Source of the DNA: Bacteroidales bacterium
GTDB taxonomy: Bacteria > Bacteroidota > Bacteroidia > Bacteroidales > Bacteroidaceae
Direction: 5' to 3'
Assembly (NCBI GenBank): GCA_009177185.1
Contig: WFMB01000023.1
Location: 17,673 to 23,630, forward strand
Length of the DNA: 5,958 nucleotides
A program made the translations under genes and the position numbers. This document shows, piece by piece, positions 5,883 to 5,958 of the stretch. Under the pieces are notes generated by a model that was given only the letters and a program-made list of their open reading frames with translations, had not been told where the DNA came from and made no database searches. Positions within the stretch are counted from its first letter, which is position 1. Every line of letters begins with the position of its first letter.

Positions 5883-5958
5883 TTAGAAAGCATCGCCACG
5901 AGGTCCGCCGCCAAAACCGCCACCAAAATTACCACCGCCTGGACGTCCCATGCCTCCC
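5883..5958 (-). CDS. C-terminal tail of an unidentified Gly-rich protein (partial)
   Basis: Reading on the minus strand from the window edge to TAA (5885-5883), the frame encodes the 24-residue end GGMGRPGGGNFGGG-FGGGPRGDAF. Gly makes up more than half of it, with no stop in this frame, and the codon use (GGT/GGC rich) looks like real coding sequence. Gly-rich tails of this kind are seen at the ends of some Bacteroidota outer-membrane/TonB-dependent receptor-like proteins and of some RNA-binding proteins or helicases; the window does not allow a choice. The final aromatic residue would suit an outer-membrane protein but is weak evidence. It is co-directional with the por operon, 582 bases upstream of porP, and probably a separate transcription unit because a promoter lies between them. 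Confidence 0.65.
   Translation of the reverse strand, partial: GGMGRPGGGNFGGGFGGGPRGDAF

Overview
The window carries most of a type IX secretion system (T9SS) core operon from a member of the Bacteroidota. All genes read on the minus strand in the order porP - porK (gldK) - porL (gldL) - porM (gldM) - porN (gldN). This gene order is the classical core cluster of Porphyromonas gingivalis and relatives. The lack of Shine-Dalgarno sequences, the A/T-rich start regions and a Bacteroidota-type -33/-7 promoter agree with this. The protein sequences look Prevotella-like (Bacteroidales, probably Prevotellaceae), but the genus is an inference from memory of the family and not a search result.

Layout from right to left, which is the direction of transcription. 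At 5883-5958 is the extreme glycine-rich C-terminus of an unidentified minus-strand protein. Next comes a 582-base gene-free region (5301-5882). It holds a good promoter (5733-5764), a predicted leader of about 425 nt with several inverted repeats, a strong hairpin with a T-run (terminator/attenuator candidate, 5431-5476), and a stretch that is G-rich on the sense strand. Then follow porP (4359-5300), porK (2885-4318), porL (2068-2862), porM (484-2043) and the first 130 codons of porN (1-390), which runs off the window. Gaps between genes are 40, 22, 24 and 93 bases, so one transcript is likely.

How the genes work together, from knowledge of the T9SS. PorL and PorM form the inner-membrane, proton-driven motor, with PorL giving the cytoplasmic-side membrane helices and PorM the long periplasmic shaft. 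PorK (a lipoprotein) and PorN form the large ring under the outer membrane that PorM contacts. PorP is an outer-membrane beta-barrel that links this ring to the outer-membrane secretion or surface-attachment machinery. Together they power export of proteins with T9SS C-terminal signals.

The coding part is a well-known system. The least explained part is the leader between the promoter and porP. An 18-bp palindrome followed by T5 sits next to a third copy of its arm, so mutually exclusive folds are possible, as in an attenuator. The same elements could instead be an inserted repeat, and the window alone cannot decide between these.
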